Origin: Bacteroidales bacterium
GTDB taxonomy: Bacteria > Bacteroidota > Bacteroidia > Bacteroidales > F082
Direction: 5' to 3'
DNA length: 32,377 bases
NCBI GenBank assembly: GCA_028277395.1
Contig: JANQGJ010000052.1
Span: 1-32,377 of the forward strand
Shown here piece by piece: positions 17,214-26,241 of the stretch (position 1 is its first letter; every line of letters begins with the position of its first letter). The position numbers and the translations under genes were made by a program. The notes beneath the pieces were generated by a model that was given only the letters and a program-made list of their open reading frames with translations, had not been told where the DNA came from and did not search any database.

Positions 17214-17965
17214 TGGAAAAACAGACTGCAATACAGGTGAATGGACTATCGAAAAAGTACAAAGGGACTGATAGTTTTGCTATAGAAAATGTGAATCTGG
17301 AAGTAAATGTTGGTGATATCTTTGGCTTATTAGGTCCAAATGGCGCAGGTAAAACCACAACATTGTCAATACTTTGTAGTTTGTTGGCACCATCATCAGG
17401 AGATGTTAATATAATGGGATACAATCTTAAGAATGCTACCCATGAGATAAAAAAGATAATAGGTGTTGTTCCACAGGAGATAGCCCTTTATCCGGAACTT
17501 ACTGCTACCGAAAACCTGAAGTTTTTTGGAAATATGTATGGTTTATCGGGGAATAGTCTGTCAGCAACAATCTCCCGAATGCTGAAGGAGTTTGGACTGG
17601 AAAATAAAGCTAACAGCAGGGTTGTAACATTTTCAGGAGGAATGAAACGCAGGTTGAACCTGATTGCCGGATTACTGCACTCTCCAAAAATACTTTTTCT
17701 TGATGAACCTACCGTTGGTGTTGATGTACAATCACGTCAGGTAATAATTGAATTTTTAAAGGAATTAAACAGGGAAGGGACGACAATTATTTATACTTCG
17801 CACCATATGCAGGAAGCAGAGAGATTATGTACCGATATTGCAATTATAGATCAGGGAAATATTATTATTAAAGGAAAACCATCTTATTTATTAAGTGATT
17901 TCAATAAGTGTAACGATTTAGAGGATATATTTCTGGAGATCACCGGAAGGAGCCTAAGGGATTAG
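17213..17965 (+). CDS. ABC transporter ATP-binding protein
   Basis: A 250-residue ABC ATPase of the drug/lipid exporter type. Walker A GPNGAGKTT (41-49), Q-loop VPQE (86-89), signature FSGGMKRR (140-147), Walker B ILFLDEP (160-166), D-loop and switch His197 (TSHH) are all intact. It starts in the stop codon of the BtrH-like gene and its permease follows after 4 bp. With one ATPase and one permease gene, the exporter is probably a dimer of both. Confidence 0.95.
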   Translation: MEKQTAIQVNGLSKKYKGTDSFAIENVNLEVNVGDIFGLLGPNGAGKTTTLSILCSLLAPSSGDVNIMGYNLKNATHEIKKIIGVVPQEIALYPELTATENLKFFGNMYGLSGNSLSATISRMLKEFGLENKANSRVVTFSGGMKRRLNLIAGLLHSPKILFLDEPTVGVDVQSRQVIIEFLKELNREGTTIIYTSHHMQEAERLCTDIAIIDQGNIIIKGKPSYLLSDFNKCNDLEDIFLEITGRSLRD

Positions 17966-17969
17966 AAAT

Positions 17970-19259
17970 ATGCTAAAATATTTTGCATCAACATATAAGG
18001 ATATAATATTGCTTCTGCGCGACAAAGCAGGTCTGGCAATGCTTTTTGTAATGCCGGCAGCGCTGATAATAATTATGACCCTGTTGCAGGATTCATCATT
18101 CAAAGCACTTGAGGAGCGACAGTTGCCAATCCTGGTCAGAAATATGGATAAGGATACTTTTGGAATTAAAATCGTTGAAGGACTTAAGAATTCAAAATTT
18201 TTTGCTGTTACAGAGCTGGGAAATAATGATTCATGCACAATTGATGAGCTTAAGTTAAGAGTTTCAGGAGGTGAGTTTCAGATAGGTGTTATGATCCATG
18301 ATAATGCAACTAACCTGCTGCGTAATAATATAAAGTACAACATCTTACAACAGATGTCGGACGAAAATGATGATATTTTTGGAGATGAAGTAATAACACT
18401 TCAGCAATCACCCAAAATTGAGATATTCTTTGATCCTGTTACAAAGAGTTCGTTTAAACAATCTGTAACCAGTGCTTTACGTGAGTTTTCAGCTTCTGTA
18501 GAAGCCCGTATAATATTTAATGTTTATTCATCAATGTTTAATGATCTGCTTGGTATGGATCTTCAAAACACCGGTAGTTTCAGCACTATGGTAAATATTG
18601 ACACACATTATGCAAGCACAAATAACGGTATTCTTGTTCCGAATTCAGTACAGCATAACGTACCTGCCTGGACAATATTTGCTATGTTTTTTATAGTGAT
18701 ACCGCTGGCAGGAAACATTATAAAAGAAAGAAGAAGCGGCGTATATACAAGAATAAGGATTGCTGCCGGGTCTTATTTCCCGGTTACAATGGGAAAAGTA
18801 ACCACCTACACTATAATCGGGATGCTTCAGGCAACATCAATGCTGTTAATCGGAGTATTTCTGCTTCCTGTTATGGGATTACCGGGGTTAATAATTGGAG
18901 ATAATTATTTATCACTGATCATCCTTACAATATCAGTCTCCCTTGCAGCAACCGGTTATGGAGTTGTAATTGGATCTGTAGCAACATCACATGAACAATC
19001 ATCTATCTTTGGAAGTATCTCGGTTGTTATACTTGCAGCTATTGGAGGAATATGGGTGCCTGTTTTTGTTATGTCACCAACAATGCAACAGATCAGCAAT
19101 ATATCGCCTTTAAACTGGGCATTAAGTGGTTATTATGATGTTTTTTTGAGGAATTTCGGAATAGCAGATATAATGGGTTATGTAATAAGTCTGATCGGAT
19201 TTTTTATGGTTTGCACTGCAATAGCATTGTATTATGACAGGATTAGAAAAGAAACATGA
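17970..19259 (+). CDS. ABC-2 type transporter permease
   Basis: A 429-residue ABC-2 permease. One N-terminal membrane segment (about 23-40) is followed by a large extracytoplasmic domain (about 41-230) and then five or six membrane segments from about 235 (TIFAMFFIVIPLAGNII) to the C-terminus. This is the layout of the YhiH/YbhS drug and lipid exporters. The segment IKERRSGVYTRIRIA is the coupling-helix region. It closes the first biosynthetic block; the next gene starts 77 bp later behind a near-consensus -7 element (AATATTTG, 19299-19306). Confidence 0.92.
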   Translation: MLKYFASTYKDIILLLRDKAGLAMLFVMPAALIIIMTLLQDSSFKALEERQLPILVRNMDKDTFGIKIVEGLKNSKFFAVTELGNNDSCTIDELKLRVSGGEFQIGVMIHDNATNLLRNNIKYNILQQMSDENDDIFGDEVITLQQSPKIEIFFDPVTKSSFKQSVTSALREFSASVEARIIFNVYSSMFNDLLGMDLQNTGSFSTMVNIDTHYASTNNGILVPNSVQHNVPAWTIFAMFFIVIPLAGNIIKERRSGVYTRIRIAAGSYFPVTMGKVTTYTIIGMLQATSMLLIGVFLLPVMGLPGLIIGDNYLSLIILTISVSLAATGYGVVIGSVATSHEQSSIFGSISVVILAAIGGIWVPVFVMSPTMQQISNISPLNWALSGYYDVFLRNFGIADIMGYVISLIGFFMVCTAIALYYDRIRKET

Positions 19260-19336
19260 TGAATTCTGAGTTTAATTCAAATAATTCTCTGATTGATAAA
19301 TATTTGTAATTTGCCAATCGTATTTAATTATAATAA

Positions 19337-20098
19337 ATGGATACCACAGGTGATATATATAATCAGGTAGCAACAGTCGCAGGATTGTTGCATAGTAAAG
19401 GCTGGTCTGAAAGAAACGCCGGAAACTTTTCTGTTAGAGTTGATCTGGACACTGATATTATCCCTAAAAAGAACTTTCCATTAAAAAACAGGTATCCCGA
19501 ACTTGCGAATCAGATTTTTATAATAACAGGAAGGGGAAAACGTATGCGCGACATTGCTGTATCTCCGGCAAAAAATACCGTTGTTATTAAGATTGGTGAA
19601 AATGGTGATAGTTATTCCATACTCTCGATAGCTGAAATTGAACCCACATCTGAATTGCTGACACATCTCGCTATCCACAGTATGATAGTCCAAAGAGGCA
19701 GTAATGAAAAAGCTGTTGTTCATTCACATGTGACCGAACTTATTGCACTTACACAAATTCCAGAGTTTTGTGATGAGGAGAAGTTAAATAACCTGTTGTG
19801 GAGTATGCATCCGGAAACAATTATGTTCATACCGGAGGGATTGGGATTTGTACCATTTAAAATTCCGGGATCAAAAGAGATTGCTGATTCAACAATTTTA
19901 GCTTTGAATAAACATTCAGTTGCTTTATGGGAGAAGCATGGTGCGTTCAGTATTGGAGAAACCCTTGATGACTGTTTTGATTTACTTGATATTGCTGCAA
20001 AATCAGCAGGTATTTATTTTATTTGTTCACAGGCAGGAAAATATCCCCAGGGACTAACCGAAAATCAACTGAACGAGCTTAGAAAGGTTGGGCTTTAG
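19337..20098 (+). CDS. rhaD: Class II aldolase, rhamnulose-1-phosphate aldolase-like
   Basis: A 253-residue class II (zinc) aldolase. WSERNAGNFSVR (23-34) is the phosphate-binding segment, EPTSELLTHL holds the catalytic Glu106, and His129, His131 (VVHSHVTEL) and His201 (WEKHGAFS) are the zinc ligands. The PEGLGFVPFKIPGS stretch closely follows E. coli RhaD, which splits L-rhamnulose 1-phosphate. No rhamnose kinase, isomerase or transporter is nearby, so it may act on another sugar phosphate. It separates the two halves of the biosynthetic region. Confidence 0.8.
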   Translation: MDTTGDIYNQVATVAGLLHSKGWSERNAGNFSVRVDLDTDIIPKKNFPLKNRYPELANQIFIITGRGKRMRDIAVSPAKNTVVIKIGENGDSYSILSIAEIEPTSELLTHLAIHSMIVQRGSNEKAVVHSHVTELIALTQIPEFCDEEKLNNLLWSMHPETIMFIPEGLGFVPFKIPGSKEIADSTILALNKHSVALWEKHGAFSIGETLDDCFDLLDIAAKSAGIYFICSQAGKYPQGLTENQLNELRKVGL

Positions 20099-20156
20099 TA
20101 AAAGTAAAAGAGAATCGCTATTTGGGAATTACCGTATTGTTGCAAACCACACCAGG

Positions 20157-21092
20157 TTAAGAATCAAGTAATTTGCTTGCCAGTCCATCCATAAAAATAT
20201 CATCAGTGCCACAACATCCTCCGAGAATTTTTATTTCATAATGCCGGTGTAGTACTACCATTTCACTGATAATGTTATCGAAATCATCCTGTTCAACATT
20301 ACTGCAATTATTGAGTTCTTTAGGACATAACATTGAAGCGTTCGCCTGAATTCCACTAAACCTGCTAAGTGCAGATTTGTTTTTGTTAACCGGATTGTTA
20401 AGAGCAAGTATCAGGTTCGTAGGATGGATACAATTTGTTGCATAGCAAACAGGTTTTTTATCCAGCTTTTCATCCATAATGCAAATAGCCTCTGCCAGGG
20501 GTGTACCATCCATCAAACAGCCATCTTTTTGAAGCATAAAGCTTATAATATATGGAATATTTGTTTCAGCCATCGCCATTGCCATTCCGGTAGCTTCATT
20601 TATTTCGGGCATTATCCCGGCAAACAGGAAGTCAATTTCATTATTCTCAAAATGTAATGTTTGTTTTCTGTGAAAGGTGAAAGATTCTTCAATATTCATT
20701 ATCCTTTTTCCACAATATGCATCACCGCGGCAACCAAGTAAACCTCCAATTAAGATTTCAGATGTCGGTTCTTTGTATGTGTTTTTAATATTTTTAAGAA
20801 ATGTAATGCAATCCGTTATTATATTCTTTTCATTGAATTCCGATAATGGTACTGATTCGTTATTAACTCTGCGAGTAGGTGTAGTTATCATTACAGGAAG
20901 TTCATACTTTTGAGCCACGTCAATATATTGTCTGTACAGTATCTCCAGCATTTTGGGATCTGAATAAAGTAAGCCTGCATGATTAATATAATTATCAGGT
21001 TTAACACCAAATTCTGCTTTCAATCTCTCAACAAAAGCACCTTCCGTGAGAATTAATTTTGAGTTTAGAAATATCTCCACAAATTTAGCCAT
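20157..21092 (-). CDS. Homocysteine S-methyltransferase-family protein
   Basis: A 311-residue TIM-barrel protein of the homocysteine S-methyltransferase family. The three zinc-binding cysteines are present: Cys221 (ATNCIHPTN) and Cys293-Cys294 (LGGCCGTDD). The N-terminal TEGAFVERL corresponds to the usual DGGxxxxL. Family members move a methyl group from a donor such as S-methylmethionine to homocysteine or a related thiol. The donor here is unknown. It is the only minus-strand gene between the two biosynthetic blocks, convergent with the aldolase. Confidence 0.85.
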   Translation of the reverse strand: MAKFVEIFLNSKLILTEGAFVERLKAEFGVKPDNYINHAGLLYSDPKMLEILYRQYIDVAQKYELPVMITTPTRRVNNESVPLSEFNEKNIITDCITFLKNIKNTYKEPTSEILIGGLLGCRGDAYCGKRIMNIEESFTFHRKQTLHFENNEIDFLFAGIMPEINEATGMAMAMAETNIPYIISFMLQKDGCLMDGTPLAEAICIMDEKLDKKPVCYATNCIHPTNLILALNNPVNKNKSALSRFSGIQANASMLCPKELNNCSNVEQDDFDNIISEMVVLHRHYEIKILGGCCGTDDIFMDGLASKLLDS

Positions 21093-21247
21093 AGGATATA
21101 TTAAAAATGCAATAGTAATTAATTGTTTAAATAAAAATAATATTTCAGAGATAATTAATCAGAAGATCATTCGGGATTTAGGGTTGATTTTAACATAAAT
21201 TTATTTTTACAGCAAATATGAAGGTCCGGGCAAACACTCAAATTCCA

Positions 21248-21255
21248 TATTTTTG
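21248..21255 (+). promoter_or_regulatory. -7 promoter element before the thioesterase gene
   Basis: TATTTTTG matches TAnnTTTG, 18 bp before the start codon. No -33 TTTG is seen at the expected spacing. Confidence 0.4.
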
Positions 21256-21273
21256 TAATAATAAGTATAAGCT

Positions 21274-21696
21274 ATGAAGAAAGTATTAACCGACAGGGTA
21301 GAGGTAAAAGTAAGGTTTGGTGAAGTTGATTCCATGGGTGTTGTCTGGCATGGAAATTATGTAAAATATATTGAGGAAGGACGTGAGTCTTTTGGAAAGA
21401 AGTACGGTATCTCATATCTTGATATTTATGCAAACAAAGTAATGGCACCTGTTGTTAACATGAATATTAACTATAAAAAGCAGGTTGAATATGGTGAAAA
21501 ACTAATTGTGGAAACAGAATTTGTTGAAAGTCCGGCAGCGAAAATTGTATTTAAGTTCAGGGTTTATCGTAAGTCAGATATGGAACTGGTTGCTACTGCT
21601 GAAAGTACCCAGGTTTTTATTGACATGAATCGCGAAATACTCTATTACCCACCACAATTTGTCCTTAACTGGAAAAAGAAAGTAGGACTCATTTAA
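21274..21696 (+). CDS. Acyl-CoA/ACP thioesterase, YbgC/4HBT hotdog family
   Basis: A 140-residue single-domain hotdog thioesterase. The 4HBT signature VRFGEVDSMGVVWHGNYVKY (13-32) holds the catalytic Asp19 and the HGNY turn, followed by the EEGRESFG helix. Such enzymes hydrolyse acyl-CoA or acyl-ACP and are usual members of aryl polyene and flexirubin gene sets, where they may release or proofread ACP-bound chains. It has its own -7 element and a 200-bp gap to the ketosynthase gene. Confidence 0.9.
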   Translation: MKKVLTDRVEVKVRFGEVDSMGVVWHGNYVKYIEEGRESFGKKYGISYLDIYANKVMAPVVNMNINYKKQVEYGEKLIVETEFVESPAAKIVFKFRVYRKSDMELVATAESTQVFIDMNREILYYPPQFVLNWKKKVGLI

Positions 21697-21824
21697 ACAC
21701 CAGTATTTATTCTAACCCGGTATAGCTTCACAAATTAAATCAGGGTAAGGAATTTCACATAGGTAGGAATTACATGTTTGAGACTTTAATAGTTTTAATG
21801 ATATGATGAATTATCATAATTATT

Positions 21825-21855
21825 TTTGATGCTGTCGCTGTTGTTCTTACTTTTG
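21825..21855 (+). promoter_or_regulatory. Full consensus Bacteroidota promoter for the ketosynthase block
   Basis: TTTG (21825-21828), a 19-bp spacer and TACTTTTG (21848-21855) match both elements of the Bacteroidota promoter at the right spacing. Transcription would start near 21860, about 35 bp before the ketosynthase start. A second TAnnTTTG (TATTTTTG, 21821-21828) overlaps the -33 element. It would drive the five overlapping or tightly spaced genes through 26600. Confidence 0.75.
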
Positions 21856-21896
21856 CCAATAATAAACAAGAACAGTCTAATCTTTTAAGGTCATCA

Positions 21897-23075
21897 ATGG
21901 TTCATTTCCTGGCGGACAATATTATCTCCTCACTTGGAATTACTACTTCCGAAAACTTCAGTTCATTACTGTCAGGTGAAGTTGGTATTCGTACAATATA
22001 TGATAAGAAGTATTATCCGGAACCTTTTCCTGTTTCAATGATTGATGAAGTCAGTCTTGAGCATGAGTACAATAAGCTGACCTTAAATTACTCATATGAA
22101 GGTAGTACGACCAAACTTGAGAAAATGATCATCTTATCAGTTGCAGATGCTTTAAAAAACACAAAAATAGATATCAGGTCGCGACGCACTGCAATAATAG
22201 TTTCCACTACAAAGGGGAATATTGATTTGCTGGATCCTGCTAAGAAAGGCTGTTTTGAATCCGACAGGGTATTATTATGGAAAGCTGGCAATATCATAAG
22301 TAGGTTTTTTGCTAATCCCAATAAAACAATCGTATTATCAAATGCATGTGTGTCAGGAGTTGTAGCAATTAATACTGCTGCAATGTATATTAATTCAGGT
22401 TTATATGATAATGTTGTTGTTACCGGGGCCGATATTGTAAGCAGGTTTGTTGTAAGTGGATTTATGTCTTTTCTTTCGCTGAGTCAGGGAGCCTGTAAAC
22501 CTTTCGACATGAATCGTGACGGATTATCACTTGGTGAAGCAGCAGCAACTGTTATTATGAGTAATAAAAGCGAAAGCAATAGTAGTATTGTTTACCTTAG
22601 CGGGGCATCAGCAAATGATGCTAACCATATTTCCGGTCCTTCCAGAACAGGAGAAGGTTCAGCAATTGCCATAAAAAAAGCAATGATTGAGGCTGGTATA
22701 ACTGCAAAGGATATTGATCATATTTCAGCACATGGTACAGCAACTCCATATAATGATGAAATGGAGAGCATTGCAATTACCCGTAATAATTTGCAGGATG
22801 TACCTTTGAACAGCTTAAAAGGTTATTTGGGTCATACTCTTGGTGCCGCCGGATTAGTGGAGACGGCTGTACTACTTGAAGAAATGCGACGAAATATTAT
22901 GCTTAAAACTGCCGGTTTTGAAGAACATGGAGTGAGTAAACCTCTAAACGTTCTCAGGCAGAATGAAAGTAAAGAATTGAACTGTTGTATGAAAATGGCC
23001 TCAGGGTTTGGAGGAAGTAATGCAGCATTAATAATTTCAAAACAAGAAATTAATGAACCGGGAGCTATACGTTAA
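21897..23075 (+). CDS. Beta-ketoacyl-ACP synthase (KAS I/II type), complete catalytic triad
   Basis: A 392-residue KAS. The Cys-His-His triad is intact: Cys151 (SNACVSG), His279 (SAHGTATPYND) and His313 (YLGHTLGAAG), with the C-terminal FGGSNAALI glycine loop. The N-terminus is shortened relative to FabF (it begins MVHFLADNIISSLG), and the family-typical TG-I-GxxS start is replaced. It resembles the first KAS of aryl polyene/flexirubin clusters. It is the first gene after the consensus promoter and overlaps the next gene by 23 bp. Confidence 0.9.
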   Translation: MVHFLADNIISSLGITTSENFSSLLSGEVGIRTIYDKKYYPEPFPVSMIDEVSLEHEYNKLTLNYSYEGSTTKLEKMIILSVADALKNTKIDIRSRRTAIIVSTTKGNIDLLDPAKKGCFESDRVLLWKAGNIISRFFANPNKTIVLSNACVSGVVAINTAAMYINSGLYDNVVVTGADIVSRFVVSGFMSFLSLSQGACKPFDMNRDGLSLGEAAATVIMSNKSESNSSIVYLSGASANDANHISGPSRTGEGSAIAIKKAMIEAGITAKDIDHISAHGTATPYNDEMESIAITRNNLQDVPLNSLKGYLGHTLGAAGLVETAVLLEEMRRNIMLKTAGFEEHGVSKPLNVLRQNESKELNCCMKMASGFGGSNAALIISKQEINEPGAIR

Positions 23076-23676
23076 TAACTATTGTATTGTCAGAGACCAT
23101 CGTATTTATGTGAATGGGAAACTGTGTTTTGAATCCCCCGTGTCGAATGGGTTAAGAGAATTTGCCAAAGCTGCATACAGGAACCTCGCTCCAAATTATA
23201 ACAAGTTCTTTAAGATGGATGAGATCAGTAAGCTGGGTTTTATTGCATCTGAATATTTGTTAAATTATATAAGCATAGATGAGTATAAAAATGATGAAAT
23301 ATCAATAATACTATCAAACTCACACTCAACACTTGTAACCGATACCAATCATCAAAATACCATTTCAGATCCTGAAAGTTTCTTTCCCAGTCCGTCAGTA
23401 TTTGTTTATACCTTACCAAACATTATGATTGGTGAAATATCAATCAGAAATGGAATTAAAGGAGAGAACGCTTTTTTTATTGTTGAAAAATTTAACCCAG
23501 AAATAATTGTCAATCATATCAATAACTTATTTTTGACAAACAAATCAAGAGCCTTTATAGGAGGATGGGTAAACCATACCGAAACGGACTACGAAGCATT
23601 TTTGTATTTTGTCACCGATAAAAAGGCACTGCCTCATAACAGGCAGGTTATTAATAATTTATATAATAATCTTTAA
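23053..23676 (+). CDS. Truncated KAS-like protein without active-site cysteine
   Basis: A 207-residue protein of the sort found as a short '3-oxoacyl-ACP synthase' in flexirubin-type clusters. It matches only part of a ketosynthase: the N-terminal helices (GLREFAKAAYRN), the FFKMDEISKLGFIASEY segment and the PSPSVFVYTLPNIMIGEISIRNG block, where the Cys of a KAS would be expected but Asn or Ile is found. It therefore cannot condense on its own. A partner or scaffold for the neighbouring KAS is the likely role. It starts inside the 3' end of the KAS gene and stops 7 bp before the ACP gene. Confidence 0.75.
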   Translation: MNRELYVNNYCIVRDHRIYVNGKLCFESPVSNGLREFAKAAYRNLAPNYNKFFKMDEISKLGFIASEYLLNYISIDEYKNDEISIILSNSHSTLVTDTNHQNTISDPESFFPSPSVFVYTLPNIMIGEISIRNGIKGENAFFIVEKFNPEIIVNHINNLFLTNKSRAFIGGWVNHTETDYEAFLYFVTDKKALPHNRQVINNLYNNL

Positions 23677-23683
23677 GCTAGAG

Positions 23684-23938
23684 ATGGAAGAGATCATAGA
23701 AAAATTAAAAGTACAGATAATAGAGCAGTTGAATCTTGAGGATATGGAACCGGAGGATATTGATGCTGATGAACCATTATTTGGTGAAGGATTGGGTTTA
23801 GATTCAATCGATGCCCTTGAATTGATTGTTCTTCTGGAAAAAGAATATGGAATAAAAATACAGAATCCCAAAGACGGTCAAAAAATATTCTATTCAGTAA
23901 AAACAATGGCTGAATTTATTAGTGCGAACCAGAAATAA
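23684..23938 (+). CDS. Acyl carrier protein
   Basis: An 84-residue acidic ACP. The GLDSIDALEL motif places the 4'-phosphopantetheine attachment site at Ser41. The ATG at 23684 gives a normal ACP length; an in-frame start 75 bp earlier would add a hydrophobic extension inside the previous gene and is unlikely. Its TAATG stop overlaps the next start (23938). It is the only carrier protein in the window and so the likely scaffold for chain building by the surrounding ketosynthases. Confidence 0.95.
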   Translation: MEEIIEKLKVQIIEQLNLEDMEPEDIDADEPLFGEGLGLDSIDALELIVLLEKEYGIKIQNPKDGQKIFYSVKTMAEFISANQK

Positions 23939-26241
23939 TGACAAGAGTTGTTGTAACAGGCATTGGCATTGTAAGTTCAATCGGCAACAATTTTACCGAA
24001 ACTTATAATTCGCTCATAAGGAGGAAAAGTGGTATAAAACCCATTAGTATTCTGGATACCAGGCACAGAGGTGAGTTTTTGATTGGAGAAGTCAGGCTGA
24101 CTCACCAACAGTTAATCAAAGAAGCAGATGTTTCTGAAGATGAGCCCTGGACGCGCACAGCTTTACTGGGGATAATAGCAGCAAAACAGGCCATATTAAG
24201 TTCGGGCAATACTGATGTTGAAAATGCTGCCCTGGTATCAGCAAGTACGGTAGGAGGGATGGATAGGAGTGAGCTCTGTTATTACGATATGCTCGAAGGT
24301 AAGCATAAACAATATATTGATACTCATCATGCCGGTAACAGTACCGAGATGATTGCCCGTGAATGCGGCATTGGAGGATTGATCACCACCATTAGCACTG
24401 CCTGTTCATCATCACTCAACAGCATAATGCTGGGTGCCCGGTTAATAAAATCCGGACAGACGAAAACGGCTGTTGTAGGCGGAACCGATGCATTATCAAA
24501 ATTTACATTGAACGGATTTAAAACATTATTGATCCTGGATAAGGAAAATTGTCGTCCTTTTGATAGTTCACGGGCTGGTTTGAATCTTGGAGAAGGAGCG
24601 GCATATCTGGTACTGGAAGAGCTTGAGTCTGCATTAAAATCCGGAAAAGAAATATACGCAGAAGTAACAGGATATGCCAATGCCAACGATGCCCATCACC
24701 AGACAGCATCATCTGAAAACGGAGAGGGGCCATATCTTGCTATGAAAAAAGCCCTTGATTTATCAGGGTTAACATCCGGAGAGATAGATTACATAAATGC
24801 TCATGGTACTGGAACAGAAAACAATGATCTGACAGAAAGTATTGCTATAAAACGACTTTTTGGTGACAGGATACCTTTGTTCAGTTCAACAAAAGCGTAT
24901 ACAGGTCATACGTTGGGAGCTGCAGGTGCTGTGGAGGCAGTAATTGCTTTACTGTCATTAAAGAACAACATAATTCCTCCCAACCTTAATTTTAGTGATC
25001 CTATTGATGAAACTGGTATCAGCCCTGTTCATGAAGTGGTTCAGGGAAAAGTATTGAACAATGTCCTTACAAATTCATTTGGTTTTGGCGGAAACGATTC
25101 ATCCGTAATATTTTCGAAAGTTACCGGTAGGTCAGACAAACAGGAAGATGTGAAATCATCACAAAATATCCTGCCGGTTTATATTAATGGGACTGCATGT
25201 GTATCACCACAAAACACAAGCGGGAATAACCATTTTCCTCCAGAAATAACTGAACTGAATGAAAAATTCCTACAGATTCAAAAACCGGAATACCGTGAAT
25301 ATATAGCACCTAAGTTACTCAGAAGAATGAGTAAAATAGTGCGGATGGGAATTGTATCATCAAAAATAGCTTGTGCGGATGCCGGAATTGAAGAACCTGA
25401 TGCAATAATTACTGCAACAGGAATGGGATGCCAGGTGGATACTGAGAAATTCCTCACATCCATGATCGAAAATGATGAAGGATTATTAACACCAACATCA
25501 TTTATACAGTCAACGCATAATACAGTTGGTGGGTCCATTGCCCTCGGTACCGGCAATCATAATTATAACCTGACTTATGTACACCGTACATTTAGTTTTG
25601 AAAGTGCTTTGCTGGACAGTATGATCCTGATAAATGAAGGACTGGCCGGTAATGTACTCATTGGCGGCTTCGATGAAATAACAGAAGATAGCTGGAGGAT
25701 AAAAACCAACATCAACCATTACAAAGCGGAAGCAGTTTCAAACACGGAATTGTTTTATGACAGGCAAAAGGGAGCACTGGCAGGAGAAGGAAGTACGTTT
25801 TTTATGGTATCGCCCGATGAAACGGATAATACTTATGCGCAAATCAGGGGTGTTGATATGTTCATGCATCCCGGTGGTAATACAACAGTTGAAAACAGGA
25901 TTCATGAATTTTTGAAAAACCATGAGCTCAGAACTGGTGATATTGATTTGGTAATAACAGGTGATAATGGTGATCCCGATTTTGATCATATCTATGAGTA
26001 TCTTAGAAAGGGAGTATTTCAGGGTAATCAAACCATAAAATATAAACACCTGTGTGGTGAATATGATACTTCTTCTGCGTTTGCAATGTGGCTTGCAGCA
26101 ACTATTATAAAGGAAAATCATATTCCCAAAGGATTATTTACAGAGAATGAAAGTAATATTGAGATTCGGAATGTGCTAATTTACAATCAGTTCAGAAATG
26201 TAAATCACAGTTTAATTTTATTGGGAAAGAAATGCTTATAA
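23938..26241 (+). CDS. Fused ketosynthase and chain-length-factor-like protein
   Basis: A 767-residue protein with two KAS-type domains in one reading frame. Domain 1 (about 1-395) is a complete FabF-type KAS: Cys156 (STACSSS), His289 (NAHGTGTENND) and His324 (YTGHTLGAAG), then FGFGGNDSS. A polar linker (396-412) leads to domain 2 (413-767), which begins VYINGTACVSPQ and has SFIQSTHNTVGG and TYVHRTFSFESAL, with His549 where the Cys would be. That is a chain-length-factor-like domain. In related clusters I know, the two parts are separate genes. It starts in the ACP stop codon. Confidence 0.9.
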   Translation: MTRVVVTGIGIVSSIGNNFTETYNSLIRRKSGIKPISILDTRHRGEFLIGEVRLTHQQLIKEADVSEDEPWTRTALLGIIAAKQAILSSGNTDVENAALVSASTVGGMDRSELCYYDMLEGKHKQYIDTHHAGNSTEMIARECGIGGLITTISTACSSSLNSIMLGARLIKSGQTKTAVVGGTDALSKFTLNGFKTLLILDKENCRPFDSSRAGLNLGEGAAYLVLEELESALKSGKEIYAEVTGYANANDAHHQTASSENGEGPYLAMKKALDLSGLTSGEIDYINAHGTGTENNDLTESIAIKRLFGDRIPLFSSTKAYTGHTLGAAGAVEAVIALLSLKNNIIPPNLNFSDPIDETGISPVHEVVQGKVLNNVLTNSFGFGGNDSSVIFSKVTGRSDKQEDVKSSQNILPVYINGTACVSPQNTSGNNHFPPEITELNEKFLQIQKPEYREYIAPKLLRRMSKIVRMGIVSSKIACADAGIEEPDAIITATGMGCQVDTEKFLTSMIENDEGLLTPTSFIQSTHNTVGGSIALGTGNHNYNLTYVHRTFSFESALLDSMILINEGLAGNVLIGGFDEITEDSWRIKTNINHYKAEAVSNTELFYDRQKGALAGEGSTFFMVSPDETDNTYAQIRGVDMFMHPGGNTTVENRIHEFLKNHELRTGDIDLVITGDNGDPDFDHIYEYLRKGVFQGNQTIKYKHLCGEYDTSSAFAMWLAATIIKENHIPKGLFTENESNIEIRNVLIYNQFRNVNHSLILLGKKCL

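Noticed and set aside
19337..20098. L-rhamnose utilisation operon.
   Set aside because: Only the aldolase-like gene is present; no isomerase, kinase or transporter is nearby.
23609..23683. N-terminal extension of the acyl carrier protein.
   Set aside because: It would overlap the previous gene out of frame and add a hydrophobic stretch not found in ACPs; the ATG at 23684 gives a normal ACP.
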